Source of the DNA: Dictyophora rubrovolvata
Taxonomy: Eukaryota > Basidiomycota > Agaricomycetes > Phallales > Phallaceae
Assembly: GCA_029959195.1 (NCBI GenBank)
Contig: CP114119.1
Location: 1,488,001-1,552,000, forward strand
Length of the DNA: 64,000 bases
Direction: 5' to 3'
Below are positions 1-11,816 of this stretch, one piece after another. Each line of letters begins with the position of its first letter. Within the stretch, counting starts at the first letter, position 1. A program made the translations under genes and the position numbers. A model generated the notes under the pieces. The model did no database searches and was not told the DNA's origin. It saw nothing but the letters and a program-made list of their open reading frames with translations.

Positions 1-1
1 C

Positions 2-812
2 ACCTGTTCAAAAGGGGTCCCCAGGCTAATAAACGTCTTTCCGCTCATTTACCTGCCAATACAGAGTAAGTCTTATCATCCATAGAGCGTACAGTCCACT
101 CAAATATTAGTAGTCGAACTATTTTACCGTACGCATGTGGATATCCTCTTTGCTGGCCGAGCACCTCTACCCAGGGAATGTCAAATTTTGCTACAGCCTC
201 TGATTTGGCCGAACATAGAAGACTAATGCATGGACGAGACAGCGATTCGGATGGCGGGGGGAAGCCTTTCCGGTGTGCCCTGGAAGGATGTGGGAAGGGT
301 TGGAAGGTAATATCCCTCTTTAAAAACAAATAATTGCTTGAGAGGTCCTTGACTATTTGCCGTCTCTTAGAATATTAATGGAATCCAGTATCATCTGCAA
401 ATGTTGGTTCCCGAATAATTCCTTATATATTAGTCCCTAATACCTTCACCAGCTCTAAGGCTCATTTTCAAAACGCGCTACAGAAACAGACTCTTGGGCC
501 ACTCAGCCCAGACCAGAGCGCCTCTTCTGAACAGTTTGGTAACCAGCCGGCTCTGGATGCGATTCCCGAGCCAAGGGAAAAAGGCAAAATTTATCGATGT
601 CCACGGGAGGGCTGCTCCAACAGCTATAAACAGCGGACTGGATTAGCCTATCACCTGGCTCATGTAAGATTCTTTTTTCGAAACTCCACAGATCAACCGT
701 AACGATTGAAATTGCAATGTAGGGACATCCTATCGATCTTGCGCAACTAGATGTTATCCCGCCAGCTCTCCTACGCAAAATGTCATCTACAGGCGATAAC
801 AGCGTTTACTAA
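2..812 (+). CDS. C2H2 zinc-finger protein, Sfp1-like (5' end outside the window)
   Basis: C-terminal part of a nuclear zinc-finger transcription factor. I assign exons 2-65, 197-306, 371-402, 453-663 and 723-812, with TAA at 810-812. Two C2H2 fingers are visible: the first runs from KPFRCALEGCGKGWK across an intron to NINGIQYHLQ, the second is CPREGCSNSYKQRTGLAYH followed by LAH. Between them lies SKAHFQNALQ, and after them a short HPIDLAQLDVIPP tail. This paired arrangement, with the NGIQYH spacing, is typical of fungal Sfp1-like regulators of ribosome biogenesis and growth; that role is inferred from the family. The N-terminus lies upstream of the window, and the first exon (2-65) is the least certain part. 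Confidence 0.75.
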
Positions 813-1310
813 GTATTAATCTGTCCGAGCGGCATTTGGCTTGCATTGTTGGGCCGATAATGACGCCGGTTCTTTTCATTGTTATGATATAGGACCCAGC
901 TTACTACCGCTACTCGCTATTCCTGGCGCTTGCAATCGCTCGCCGACCTTTTCATGAACCTGAAAGTACTTTGCCACACAGCGGTCGACACAAACTGATT
1001 CCCCCTTGTTGAGATCACCTTCGGCATAGCGAGGGGAAACACATTTAATATGGCAGTTACTAGAGAATTGATTGTATAACTTTATTCTTAATTCATATGG
1101 ATGGATAATACGAACTTGAGTGCTCCTTGAAAAAGATCCGAAAATACTTTCATTCTGGGAATAGATATGTCAGTGGTCATGTGCAAATCTTTCAAAACAT
1201 AAAAACATACTCGACCATGAGCGTATCTATTTTGTTAGATTCCATCGGTTCGGTAGTATCTGACGAGAGCAACGTTGGTCGAGGCAGAATGTTGTGACTG
1301 TCACATTACG
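813..1310. other. intergenic region, no gene seen
   Basis: About 500 bp between the C2H2 factor and LSM5. Neither strand shows an open stretch with recognisable protein motifs and I see no tRNA-like or repeat structure. It presumably holds the 3' UTR of the zinc-finger gene and the promoter of LSM5. Confidence 0.5.
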
Positions 1311-1791
1311 ATGGCGTCTCAAATCTTACCTTTAGGTCGATGAGTTATTCTGACGAATATATTTCCAATTCACTGACTTTTATCTCATTTTAGAACTAAT
1401 CGATAAATGCATAGGATCTCGTATATGGGTGATTATGAAAAGCGAGCGTGAGTTTGTAGGCAAATTATTGGGTTTCGATGATTTCGTCAGTATGTCGTAA
1501 ACGTTCCTCGGGTTGGCAACCATGTTTTATCAATTTTTTGGATAGATATGGTCCTTGATGATGTAACAGAATAGTAGGATGCTTTTCTTTATTTTGAGCG
1601 CTGGATCGCGTTGAATTCGCCCAGTGAGATGACTCCTCAAGGTAGGAAAGCCACGAAGTTAGCCCAGACATTGCTCAATGGGAATAACATATGCATGGTA
1701 AGTTTCAGGACAGTTCTTGTTTCCATCCGGGCTGTATCTCATCGCACTCTAGTTGGTTCCTGGAAGTGCAGGTCCTACCTCCGAGATTTGA
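1311..1791 (+). CDS. LSM5: U6 snRNA-associated Sm-like protein LSm5
   Basis: Small LSm-ring subunit (LSm2-8 in U6 snRNP; LSm1-7 in mRNA decapping and decay). The gene is easy to miss because it is split into five short exons: 1311-1335, 1394-1489, 1546-1573, 1625-1697 and 1753-1791 (TGA). Joined, they give about 86 residues starting [14 protein letters not shown], with the Sm1 motif [20 protein letters not shown], then [16 protein letters not shown], the Sm2 motif [13 protein letters not shown], and a short tail ending SEI. All four introns have GT..AG ends and splice in frame. The DDFVNMVL and [10 protein letters not shown] joins match the LSm5 subfamily closely and separate it from other LSm proteins. 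It is convergent with the TTL-like gene. Confidence 0.93.
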
Positions 1792-1962
1792 CGGAAATAA
1801 TATTTACTTTTTTTCTTAAGTTTGGTTGAATAGTAAATGAGCTCTCAAAACCACATCTACAAGCGTCATTGGTATTTTGGAACCGAGACATAGTTGAGGT
1901 GTTAAAAAGGCAGCAAGCCCGAAGACGATCCGTAATAATGTTACATTACCAAATTTACATAT

Positions 1963-3394
1963 TCAATTTCGAACACGTTCATCCAAGCATTTTCTAAACC
2001 CTGCTCTTGTTTCTCCGACCTCCCAGGGTGACTGATCACAGTCTAAGCCAGCGAAAGGTCGAATGACCAAATCTGTTATAGAATAGAACATATCCTGCAA
2101 TACCCATTGTAGCCTTAGACCCGTTTTTTCTATTGCCGGTTCCGAGTTTATTTCCATCAGAAAAACGTGCAAGGGTTGGATTGCGCCAGATGTGTACGTG
2201 ACCAGTAAATCTATACCAAACAATTCGAATGCGTTAGGGAGTACCTGAAACAAACTCAAGTCAATGATAACCACAAAGTGGAAGGCATAATTACTTGAAA
2301 ATGAACAGGTGAGGCCAGGGCGGCCCGAAAAACTTCCCCTATGACTTCAGCAGCTTGGTCGACAATTGTCTTAATGTCAGACATGCTTAGTAGTATATTA
2401 TGATCAGGGGAAGAAAGTATTATTCGGTCTGCCAGCTCTGAAAGAAGCAAAACTGATGATTCGGCATCTTCTTGGATTAAAACAGTATTGGTAAGATGGG
2501 CTTTCAGATTGACGGAACCATCTGAATTGTCAAGTGACGTATAAGGAGTTCCAGCGAAGAGAGCCAATATATGCTTCCACAAGTAGACTTTAAGACTACC
2601 CGAAGCAAGACAATATGCCCGAAGATGAAACTGCAGAACCAGCTTGAACTTCAAAGAATAATATGAACACTTGGCAAGCAAACCTTAAATGGTTTTAAAG
2701 TAGCCTTCGTCTCGGGGCCAATCTCACGGGGATCGAGTAACAAGGGGTTCTCAAGATATTTCTGTAGGCGGATTAGGATACATTTATCCAAACAAGAGAC
2801 TAATGGCGTAGTAACCTGTATCACAAAATGACGAAGCTGTGAGGTCATAACGTTTTGACTGTCATCCATATCTTCGCTTTCAGAGTCATTATCAAACTCC
2901 TCGAAGATCTCTTGTAGCTGGTCTTTTGACCTAAAAAGGCGGATTCCGTTACCGCCATCAGCCATACCGGGTTTTAAGATAAACCATTTGTGGTCAACGC
3001 TACTGTCCAGGATGTCGGCCAGCTCCCATAGCTCATCTGCGAGGAGATCGTCTAACTCATCAGCCCACGCAATGTCAAAATCCCATGTTTTGGGCACCGA
3101 TGTACAAAGTAGAGATTCTGGATGCTTGGAGGCATAAACTGATACAATCCGATTTAAAAAATGCTTCCGAATCAATGATTTTCTGATAGTGTAAGACGAC
3201 GAAAGGACTGAATCCGGTTTGGACAAAGTAAGTTCGTGATTCATGCTGTCATAAGTGCAAAACTGCAGCAGTCGATCGAAGTTGCCCGGGATTTCATCAA
3301 TAATTTCGACGAGTGGGATTTTTGCCAGTGCATTCCTGATTAGTTTTTCGGTTAAAGGAGCGTCGGGGAATGAGACGAAGGCAGGGATTCGCAT
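1963..3394 (-). CDS. tubulin-tyrosine-ligase (TTL) family ATP-grasp protein
   Basis: Predicted ATP-grasp ligase of the TTL family; fungal members include the C-terminal domain of yeast Pby1. Exons (minus): 3394-2816, 2761-2684, 2630-2295 and 2244-1963. The start ATG gives MRIPAFVSFPDAP. Family features include WFILKPGMADGGNGIRLF (ATP-grasp nucleotide loop), FHLRAYCLASGSLKVYLW and VFLMEINSEPAIE near the C-terminus, the last matching the metal-binding E.N.EP motif. The acidic stretch DNDSESEDMDD lies in the middle. The substrate cannot be told from sequence; fungal relatives are not proven tubulin ligases. It is divergent from MMM1, with about 94 bp between start codons, so the two probably share a promoter. 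Confidence 0.85.
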
Positions 3395-3488
3395 TGGCGG
3401 CCCTTGTCGCGGAGTCTCGGTTTACATAAGATTTTATGCTTAGTCCTACTGGAAACATTACAACGCCAGTCGTGGCGTCGCGACGACT

Positions 3489-4629
3489 ATGGGGCAATTA
3501 TTTTCGTTTCATGTTACATTTACACAGGGTTTTGTCCTTGGCCAGCTTTCGATAATTCTTCTTCTCGCACTCATTTTGAGGTACCTTTTCCTCGGCTCGA
3601 CGCTCACACTACCATACCATTTACCGACCTCGACTTCGACTACGAACTGCTTCGAAACCCCATCTTCCAAAAAAACTAGTTCAAAGAACTACAAAAAATT
3701 AGAGAGCGTAGAGTGGTTGAATGTCGTCCTTGAAGCGGTGAAAGAAGCTCCATCATAATAATGTTTAGATCGACTAATGCGGGCAATATGCAGATCACAG
3801 AGACATACCGTGCGGAACTGGGTGGAAACCAGACTGGGCTGGAAGGCATTGAGTCAGCTCGACGAAAGGTCGAGCATGAGTTGAATTCTTTGCGCCCCCC
3901 TACTCTTATGGTTGGTCTCCCTATTCAAACTTAGAGTCCATTTCACGCTGCCCTAATAATCTCATTATCAAGGATTCTATTTTGGTTCATTCCTTATCTT
4001 TAGGGAGTTCTTCCCCTCGCATATCTAACGCACGCATCCAACCTTCCGCTGATGATTCTCATTCTCATGTATGTTGTCAGTCCTTTACACCGAACGTACA
4101 ATCTACAACAAACATATTATCTTAGAACATTGAATTTGATATAATTTATACCGACGATGTGTCTATTTCATTTTCAACCATGATCCTATTCAGCTACCCA
4201 GTACCTCACTTTGCCAAACTTCCAGTCTCTCTCTCTCTTTCCCTTTCAGTCTTCGCTGGAAAAGCAAGTGGCCTTAATTTGTACCAAAATTCGATATTTT
4301 ATTCTAACAAGGAACTATTCTTAAATTAGGTTGTCTTATCTTTGCCGAAATCCTTATCACCGAACCCTACCGTAACTTTCGCACTAGTTCCCGGCTTTCG
4401 GCTGGAATTTAATATCAACTCTTTGGTGGGCAGTCGAGCAAAATTGGCTGACGTGCCCAAGCTGCACGAATTAATTGAAACAGAAATTAAAAAAATCCTA
4501 ACTCAAAGAGGCTCCTGGGCCGTAGTTCTTCCCGGAATTGCCAGAAAGCAAGGGGAGGATATACCCTACGATACGAAAGAGATTGACGTCAAGCTAGTTA
4601 GTGAGAGACAGAGTCTTCCTAATACATAA
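3489..4629 (+). CDS. MMM1: ERMES subunit MMM1 (maintenance of mitochondrial morphology 1)
   Basis: ER-membrane anchor of the ERMES complex that tethers ER to mitochondria and moves phospholipids. Exons: 3489-3737, 3794-3910, 3973-4068, 4126-4263 and 4330-4629 (TAA). The N-terminus has one transmembrane helix (FVLGQLSIILLLALILRYLF), then a Ser/Thr-rich linker, then an SMP lipid-binding domain starting at ESVEWLNVVLEA and including VHSLSLGSSSPRISNAR, FSYPVPHFAKLPVSL and SLVGSRAKLADVPKL. About 256 residues in total, on the short side for the family because the linker is compact. The fourth intron has a GC donor (GCAAGT at 4264), without which the SMP domain cannot be joined in frame. It converges on HSP104. 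Confidence 0.93.
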
Positions 4630-4761
4630 CTAGTTTGAAATATAAATTGTACAATTACTGAAAAGCACTACTGTTAATAATACAAGGTGATACAGAGCAG
4701 TGGTATAATCTTTCTTTTTCTGTAAGAACAGTGATCTGAGGTATCCAACGCGAGCATCATT

Positions 4762-7700
4762 CTAATCCATCTCTTCGATATCCGGCTCGTCGTCATCAAT
4801 GTCCATGGTTTCAAGCGACGATCCAGTACCCTCGTGGTTAGGAAGTATCACCAGACGATTATGAGGGCCATCAAATTTGACTCGTATGACATCACCGTCC
4901 CGAACTTTGTCCTCCAGTATTAACGTCGATAGAGGATTGAGCAGTTCAGATTGTATGCTCCTATTTAATGGACGAGCACCATAAGTAGGTGAATAACCAG
5001 CACTGCCCAAGTATGATTTTGCTTCGCTGTCGATGTCCAATTTCATCTTGCGCGCGTCCAGCCGCTGTTGAATTTCTTTCAATCGGACATCAACAATCTT
5101 CATCACATCTTTACGAGACAAAGAGCGCTGTGACAAACATTATTAGAACCCGGACTAAGATTGAATTAATAACAATGATGAGGACTCACGAAAAGAATGA
5201 TTTCATCGATACGGTTGATATACTCTGGAACAAAATGTCAGTAAATTCAATCTTCTTCCTTTTCAGCCGGCTCACCAGGTGGGAAATGTGCTTGAATAGC
5301 AGCCATTACCGAACGCCGTGTCTCAGGCCTCAGGGGGCCTTCCCCCATATCGTTAAGATATGCACTGCCCAAATTACTGCAAAGCCATTAGCATCTCAGA
5401 AACAATGCGCGTGTAAAAAAAGACATACCTGGTTTGGACAATGACACAGTTTCTGAAGTCCACCACACGCCCTTGTCCGTCAGTGAGACGACCATCATCC
5501 AATACTAAATAACACACGAGAAATTAAGGATTTCTGATATGAAGAAGATGAAAATACCTTGCAAAAATAAGGTGACAAATTCGCGACAAGCCTTTTCAAT
5601 CCTGAAAGGAAGGAGTTAGAATTGAAAGAGCAAGATAGCAAGAAAGAAAAATACACTCACTCATCGATCAGGACAATACAGTAGGGTTTACGTCGGACAT
5701 ATTCTGTGAGTTGTCCACCTTCACCATGGCCGACATAGCCAGGGGGTGATCCGATTAAGCGGGAAATAGAATGCTTCTCAGAGTACTCGCTAGCATCTAT
5801 ACGAATCATTGCATCGGGAGAATCAAAAAGAACTGTTGCTAACTATACAAAGTAACCAGTCAGAGATTATCCCAATTCTTTACAATACTAGTGCTTACTG
5901 TCTTGCAAAGCAACGTCTTTCCAGTTCCACTGGGTCCACACATAAGGAATGAAGCGATGGGGCGAGCAGGGTTACCAAGACCACTGCGAGAGAGACGAAC
6001 AGCATTGGCCACAGCTTTCACAGCTTCAGGTTGACCAACAACCTTTTAATTAATAGACATGTCAGCGCTATATAGATGTTATGTAATGAGAACGAAATAA
6101 ACGTACACTTTCCGCCAAAATCCTCTCCATGCGCAAAAGCTTTTCTTTTTCGGTAGAGACCAACTTCGTAACAGGGATCGAGGTCCAACGACCAACAATT
6201 TCGGCAATCGCTTCAGGTGTAACTGTATCGGTTCCTCCACCTGTGGCGGCATCTTCTTCCATCTTTCGTTCCTCCAAAACTTTTAACTTCTTTTGGAGAT
6301 CGGGCAACGCGTAGTAACGAAGATCTGAAGCAGTTGCGAGATCATACCTATATAATTTATATCAGTCACGTTTCACATGTTTGGAGGAAAAGAATTCTGA
6401 ATACCTTCTCTCAGCCTCATCCGCTTTGGCTTTCAGCTCGTCAATTCTCCGTCGAACCTCGGTAATCTCATCGCCCCGTTTCTTTTCATTTTCGTACTGT
6501 GCTTTCAATGGTCGCAGCTTCTCGTCAACTTCAGATATTGCGTGACGAGCGATCTTCAGCCGATCTTTACTAGCTTGATCACTTTCACGCTGTGTGTATA
6601 TCATATGAGCATGGAGATATAAACCGTGAAAAATACACAAGTGACTTTACCTCAAGGGCATGAATTTCGACCTCGAGCTCAAGTTTACGCCTCTCTAGTT
6701 TGTCAATCTCTTCAGGAGAGGTTTCTCGAGTGACACGAACACTGAGAAAAAAGATTGAGACAAGGCTCGAGGAAATAGTTATGAAAACTCATACCTGGCG
6801 CAGGCCTCGTCCACCAAGTCAATAGCGGAGTCAGGTAATCGTCGTGCAGTCAGGTATCGGTGAGCGAGAGTAGCAGCTTGAATCAAAGCTCCATCGAGAA
6901 TACGAACACCGTGATGTACTTCGTATTTCTCTCGGATACCTCGTAAAATACTAATCGTTTCGGATACTGATGGTTCGTCGACAATGACTTGGGCAAAACG
7001 TCGCTCCAGGGCAGCGTCTTGCTCGATATATCGCCTGTATTCTGCGAGTGTTGTAGCGCCAATACAACGTAACTTGCCTCGCGCAAGAACAGGTTTCAGG
7101 AGATTGGCTGGAAGTTGTATCATGAATACTACTTTGCGGGGACGCTTGCCAAATCTACTTACCAGCATCCATACCTCCACCCTCGCTCCCTTTGCCAGCC
7201 ATGATCAAGTGAAGTTCATCGATAAAGAGGATTACTCCTACACCCTTATCTGCACTTTTCTCGATTTCTGTTTTATGTTAGAATCTCTATCCATATCCAG
7301 GTTAGATGAACATGGACGCACCATGGAGGACGGATTTAATACGTTCCTCGTATTCTCCTCTGTATTTAGCACCTGCCATCAGGGATCCCATGTCAAGACC
7401 TTAGGAAACTTGGTATCAAAACTCTTTTGGAAAGTAAATACTTTGACTTACTGAAGACACGGGCTAGTAGGGAGGCGGGAACATCGCGTTTAACGATTCG
7501 CTGTGCTAACCCTTCTGCAATGGCAGTCTTTCCCACACCAGGTTCACCAATTAAAACAGGATTGTTCTTCGTTCTTCTGCAAAGGACCCGAATGACCCGT
7601 CTGATTTCGTTGTCCTTATATGCAATTTTTCAGATATATATTCATACTAATAATCGGAGAACATAAATGACTTACGCGTCCTATTACTGGATCTAATTTA

Positions 7701-8503
7701 CCTTCTTCGGCGAGAGTTGTAAGATCAATGGCATATCTAGTTTGAAATTAATGTTTTGTGAATTGAATAACCTTAGCTTCGGTGGCGAGGAATGACTCGG
7801 ACTTACTTGTTTAGGGCATCAAAGCCTTCCTCAGCATTTTTGGATTCAATACGTCTGTCACCGCGGGCCTGCTGTATGGCTGTTTTGATGGTCGCTTCCG
7901 TTAAACCAGCCTCTTTAACGGCAGCTGCGATGGTCGGGTCCTTAATCAAGGCCAATATGAAGTGATCTTGAGCAATGTAATTGTCGTGCTATAAAAGATT
8001 TTGTAAGTCAATTGGTAATTCGTATGACGGAGAATACGCGAGTCAACATACCATATTTTTCTGAATGGACTGTGCTTCGCGAAGTACCTTGACCATAGCC
8101 GAGGCCATAGATATATCTTCCGGTGGGGGGTCCTGCACCGGAAGCCTGACAATCATCTTTTGAATGGCCCTAGAGAAAGCGTTCTTTGGTGTTCAAAGGT
8201 TAGACACGTTTTTCTGTAATTCACGAGCTAATTACTACTTACTGGGTCGCCGCCGGCTTTGGAGATGCACGAAGACAACAAAGAGACTTGGCCCTCCTGG
8301 CCTGTTGGATCATTGAACAGGACGGCGACCAAATGAGATGGATGAACTGTGGGTGCAATTCATTGTCAGCAAAACAGTTTTTGGGCACGGGGCAACATGC
8401 ACGTCTTGGACGCACCTTGGGCATTGGCGTGGTCTCTGGCGAGCTGAACAGCGGATTGGATAGCTTGCTCGGCCTTTTGTGTAAAATCGAAATTTGAAGT
8501 CAT
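4762..8503 (-). CDS. HSP104: Hsp104/ClpB-type protein disaggregase
   Basis: Cytosolic/nuclear AAA+ disaggregase that works with Hsp70 and Hsp40 to pull apart heat-damaged aggregates. The start at 8503 gives [19 protein letters not shown], the N-domain start. About a dozen introns split the gene; I traced exon 1 to 8416. NBD1: Walker [10 protein letters not shown] near 7526-7562, and a [13 protein letters not shown] sensor region near 7000-7060. The coiled-coil middle domain covers roughly 6080-6700. NBD2: Walker A GPSGTGKT near 5905-5950, [13 protein letters not shown] pore loop near 5720-5760, and [10 protein letters not shown] near 4935-4990. The tail is acidic ([14 protein letters not shown]), as in fungal Hsp104, and there is no mitochondrial presequence. 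It is divergent from the co-chaperone gene HSC20; see the promoter entries. Confidence 0.95.
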
Positions 8504-8569
8504 TGTGGAAGTTAGAGAAGTGTTAAAGATAAAAGTCTACGCCTCCCACACGATCCTCGAGCCACCTTT

Positions 8570-8579
8570 TATATATATT
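8570..8579. promoter_or_regulatory. TATA-like element between HSP104 and HSC20
   Basis: The stretch TATATATATT lies about 70 bp upstream of the HSP104 ATG and about 120 bp upstream of the HSC20 ATG. It is the only clear TATA-like block in this 192-bp divergent region. Assigning it to HSP104 is inference, based on distance and on heat-shock genes commonly having TATA boxes. Confidence 0.4.
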
Positions 8580-8605
8580 TTCGGACAGGACTGGAATTCG
8601 ACAAC

Positions 8606-8615
8606 CTTCAGGAAG
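8606..8615. promoter_or_regulatory. candidate heat-shock element upstream of HSP104
   Basis: CTTCAGGAAG contains two perfectly alternating nTTCn/nGAAn pentamers, the core of an HSF1 site. A further GAATTC lies just upstream at 8594. Functional elements usually have three or more pentamers, so this is a candidate only; its position about 100 bp from the HSP104 start fits. Confidence 0.4.
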
Positions 8616-8695
8616 GTGCGCGCCGGTTCGAGCCGAAAAAGGAAATAACAGGACGTCATCTCCGACAGGCGAGCGAGTCCGACGCGTTTTCATCC

Positions 8696-9501
8696 ATGGC
8701 CTCGTTGTCGACGCTTCTACGGCGAACTCGTCCAATTTATTTACAGTCGAGGCATGCGGAACGTGCCTACACTCGTTTCTGTCAGACGCTGAGCAGAGCA
8801 TGCCCCTCGTGTTCGTCGCCGTTGCCGACGGCACTCCCGACCTGTCCCAGGTGTCAGCACATATCGCCCGTGCCACCCTCCATGTCATATTTTCAATATT
8901 TCAATATCCCTGGTATAGATTCTTCTAATCCATACGAAATAGACCCCACAGAGTTGAGGAGGCGCTATCTCCGAGCACAGCAAGTATGCCATCCAGACAT
9001 CTGGTCGCAAAGGGGAGAGGTAAGAATATATCTCACATATCCATGTTTGTTTCCTTACGAACACATCCAGGAGGCGTTTTCTATGGCCGCGGAACAGTCG
9101 TCCCAGCTTAACAAAGCTTACCAAACACTGCTGTCTCCTTTGTTAAGAGCGGAATATATCCTTGCAGCGCAAGGTATTCACGAAGACGAAACTGACACAC
9201 TGGAAGATCCGGAATTTATCATGGAGGTCATGGACATTCGCCAGGAAATTGAAGATGCTTCAGACAATGAGACAGTGACACGACTGCGAACACAAAATAA
9301 AGGCAAGTAATTTTCTCTGGAATAACAAAAGACCTCTTTTTTCCAATTGTTCTATACACAGAAAAAATTAATCATACTATCAATCAAGTCTCTCGACTAA
9401 TCAAAGACAAACACTGGCAGGCCACTAAAGCTGCGACTGTCAAACTAAAATACCTTCTTGGAATTGACAAAGCCGCTGAGGAAAGATTACATCAATATTA
9501 G
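8696..9501 (+). CDS. JAC1: mitochondrial iron-sulfur J-protein co-chaperone HscB/Jac1
   Basis: Type III J-protein that brings the Fe-S scaffold Isu1 to mitochondrial Hsp70. Exons: 8696-9019, 9071-9302 and 9362-9501 (TAG). The N-terminus is Arg/Ser-rich, consistent with a mitochondrial targeting sequence. Next come CPSCSSPLPTALPTCPRC, the CxxC...CxxC pair found in HscB of animals and many fungi, then the J domain (YFQYFNIPG...RRRYLRAQQVCHPDIW) with the essential HPD. The C-terminal helical domain contains LNKAYQTLLSPLLRAEYIL, the family signature. Intron 2 has a GC donor (GCAAGT from 9303); the nearby GT sites would break the frame. It is convergent with RPB8, with 64 bp between stops. Confidence 0.93.
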
Positions 9502-9565
9502 CATGTTTTTTTTCGCAATCAATCCACCCCGTCCGCTGTCTTCGACTCGGCAAACCAACCACCCA

Positions 9566-10227
9566 TTATCTTCTCATTAGCAAATATATAGGATCGCCCA
9601 GGACAATATTCTGTAGATGGCGATGCGACCCCGTTAGAGACATCAGCAGACCGCCAAACGAGGCATAGACCGTTCTCGAGGGAGTTTAGGACAAGCAACT
9701 GCAAGAGGCTGGGAATTCTCCTTACACTATATCACCGGTGTCTCCATCGAACTTGTACACCTACACAATGATAGTCGTTTGAATAGAATACGCGTAATAA
9801 TAGTAATAATAGTAATAAAAATAGAATAGAAGAAAATGCACCGAACCTTTCCATACATCACGTATTCATAGTCTTCTTCTAATCCACGCTTTCCCTTGCC
9901 ATCGGGTCGCCACACATCTCGGTCTTTGTCGTCCTCGTTCCCATCTCCGACACCACCAACCATACCGCCCCGTCCAAGAGAAGACGCAAGTACAAGAGAG
10001 AATTTTTCTTCTTTCTTTAAAGGGTATAGTTCCACGTTGTAATCGAGCGTCAAGCCCATGTCAAAATTGGACGATCGGGCATATAAGCGGGAAACTGCAC
10101 TCAAATAAGTCGATGCAAAGTTTGTTCTAGCAGCATACTCGCCTCTGTCAAACTTCTTTCCTTCTTTATCAATGTCATCGATGGTGAACAAGTCATCAAA
10201 CAGCACATTCGATGGACCACTGGTCAT
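9566..10227 (-). CDS. RPB8: RNA polymerases I, II and III common subunit RPABC3 (Rpb8)
   Basis: Shared core subunit of all three nuclear RNA polymerases. Exons (minus): 10227-9847, 9760-9726 and 9674-9566. The start is MTSGPSNVLFDDLFTIDDID; further matches are SNFDMGLTLDYNVELYPL, YEYVMYGKVYKFDGD, and the hallmark C-terminus YASFGGLLMSLTG ending in YLLMRR. Relative to yeast Rpb8 there is an extra Gly/Asp-rich loop (GGMVGGVGDGNEDDKDRD) before DYEYVMYGK, which is variable in the family. The middle exon is 35 nt. It is divergent from the CDK11 gene, with 92 bp between the start codons. Confidence 0.95.
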
Positions 10228-10319
10228 CGTCGTGGAACGGTCGTCTTCGCGAAAAATCGCTTATATAATCGCGTACTATGTGGCAGTGTGCGCACTACTA
10301 AAAACACATCGATATACAC

Positions 10320-11816
10320 ATGTCCTCTTCGCCGCCGTCCTCTTCTGGAAGAAAATCGAAATGGACCAATGAAAATGAGCAATCTGAGATTGATAGACTC
10401 CCTCCAGCGAAACGTCGCGTCATCACTGCTTCTCGTTCTCGGTCCACCGTGGCTCCCGAGTTGGTTGGACGTTCTCCAGCACAACAGCCGTCGAGCGCAA
10501 CGTCAGCTAGAAGTACTTTCGTTCCTATTCGGACGGCCCATCCGCCTTTATTACCTTCTAGATCTGTATATTGTTATGAAAAGCTGAACCAAATAGAGGA
10601 AGGCTCATACGGTGTGGTATTCCGCGCTCGCGACAGACAGACAGGCGAAATTGTGGCTCTCAAGAAACTCAAACTAGACGAGGAGAAACAAGGCTTTCCC
10701 ATTACTTCCCTTAGAGAAATAAATGCTCTTATGACATGCCGCCATGAAAACGTTGTTGGAATTAGGGAAGTTGTAGTCGGCGACACCCTCACTCAGTCAG
10801 TTGTCTTGAGAAACACAGTTACCCGTCCGCTCACCTTTTGTTTCATTAATAGAATATTTATAGTAATGGACTTCATAGAACATGATCTTAAGACCCTTCT
10901 AACCCTTATGCCATCGCCCTTCCTTCAATCCGAAATCAAAACTTTACTATCACAGCTTTTATCTGCTGTAGCTCATTGTCACAAAAATTGGATTCTGCAT
11001 CGAGATCTCAAAACAAGTAACCTCCTCATGAATAACAGGGGAACAATCAAAGTTGCAGACTTTGGCTTGGCCAGGAGGTTTGGGGACCCAGTAGGGGTTG
11101 GCGGCTTGACACAGCTCGTTGTTACGCTTTGGTATCGGTGAGCTCAACCCATCAATTCTTCCCCTCTTTACACGATCAATCCCTCATTGAGTATTCAGTG
11201 CTCCTGAAATTTTATTGGGCGCAAAAGAATATTCAACGGCAATTGACATGTGGTCTGTTGGATGCATCTTTGCCGAACTACTCCTTAAAGAACCACTGTT
11301 CCAAGCAAAGAATGAACTAGAATTGATTTCAATGATCTTCAAGTTACTCGGTCCTCCAACTTCGACAAACTGGCCGAACTACCATAGCCTTCCACTATCG
11401 TCATCCATAAACATTCCCTCGCAAATACGGAGCTTGCGTCAGAAATTTGGCCACATAATTACTAGTGCGGGGGTCGATCTGTTATCCTCGTTACTGGCGT
11501 ATGACCCAGAGCAACGTTTGAGCGCTGAGGACGCCTTGAATCATCCATATTTTTAGTATGTGTCTTTCTTTCGTCTTGTAACCTTCGAAGTCATCTTTAA
11601 TCAATTTAGTGAATCGCCGTTACCCAAACATCCGGATTTATTCACGTCTTTCCCGTCTTTGGCTGCCGGAGAAAAGTATGTACCTAATCAATTTATCTTT
11701 CAGCATTATTTTCCTAATACAGTCGCAGGAGACGAAAACCTTTCGAATCACCTTCCGCACCACAGCGTGCCGCAAACTATAAATTACTGAACGAATTCGA
11801 TAGCATACAATTATAA
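10320..11816 (+). CDS. CDK11-type (PITSLRE) cyclin-dependent kinase
   Basis: Ser/Thr kinase of the CDK11 family, linked in other eukaryotes to transcription and pre-mRNA splicing. Exons: 10320-10795, 10853-11137, 11199-11555, 11610-11675 and 11729-11816; 423 residues. A Ser/Arg/Pro-rich N-terminal tail of about 80 residues precedes the kinase domain: IEEGSYGVVFRA (Gly loop), VALKKLKLD, GFPITSLREIN (PITSLRE signature), ILHRDLKTSNLLM, KVADFGLARRFG, VVTLWYRAPEILLGAKEYS and DMWSVGCIFAELL. All catalytic residues are present. The activation-loop sequence before VVTLWYR resembles CDK11 rather than CDK10. The N-terminal extension is much shorter than in animal CDK11. Its stop codon directly abuts that of the convergent RAP1-like gene. 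Confidence 0.93.
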
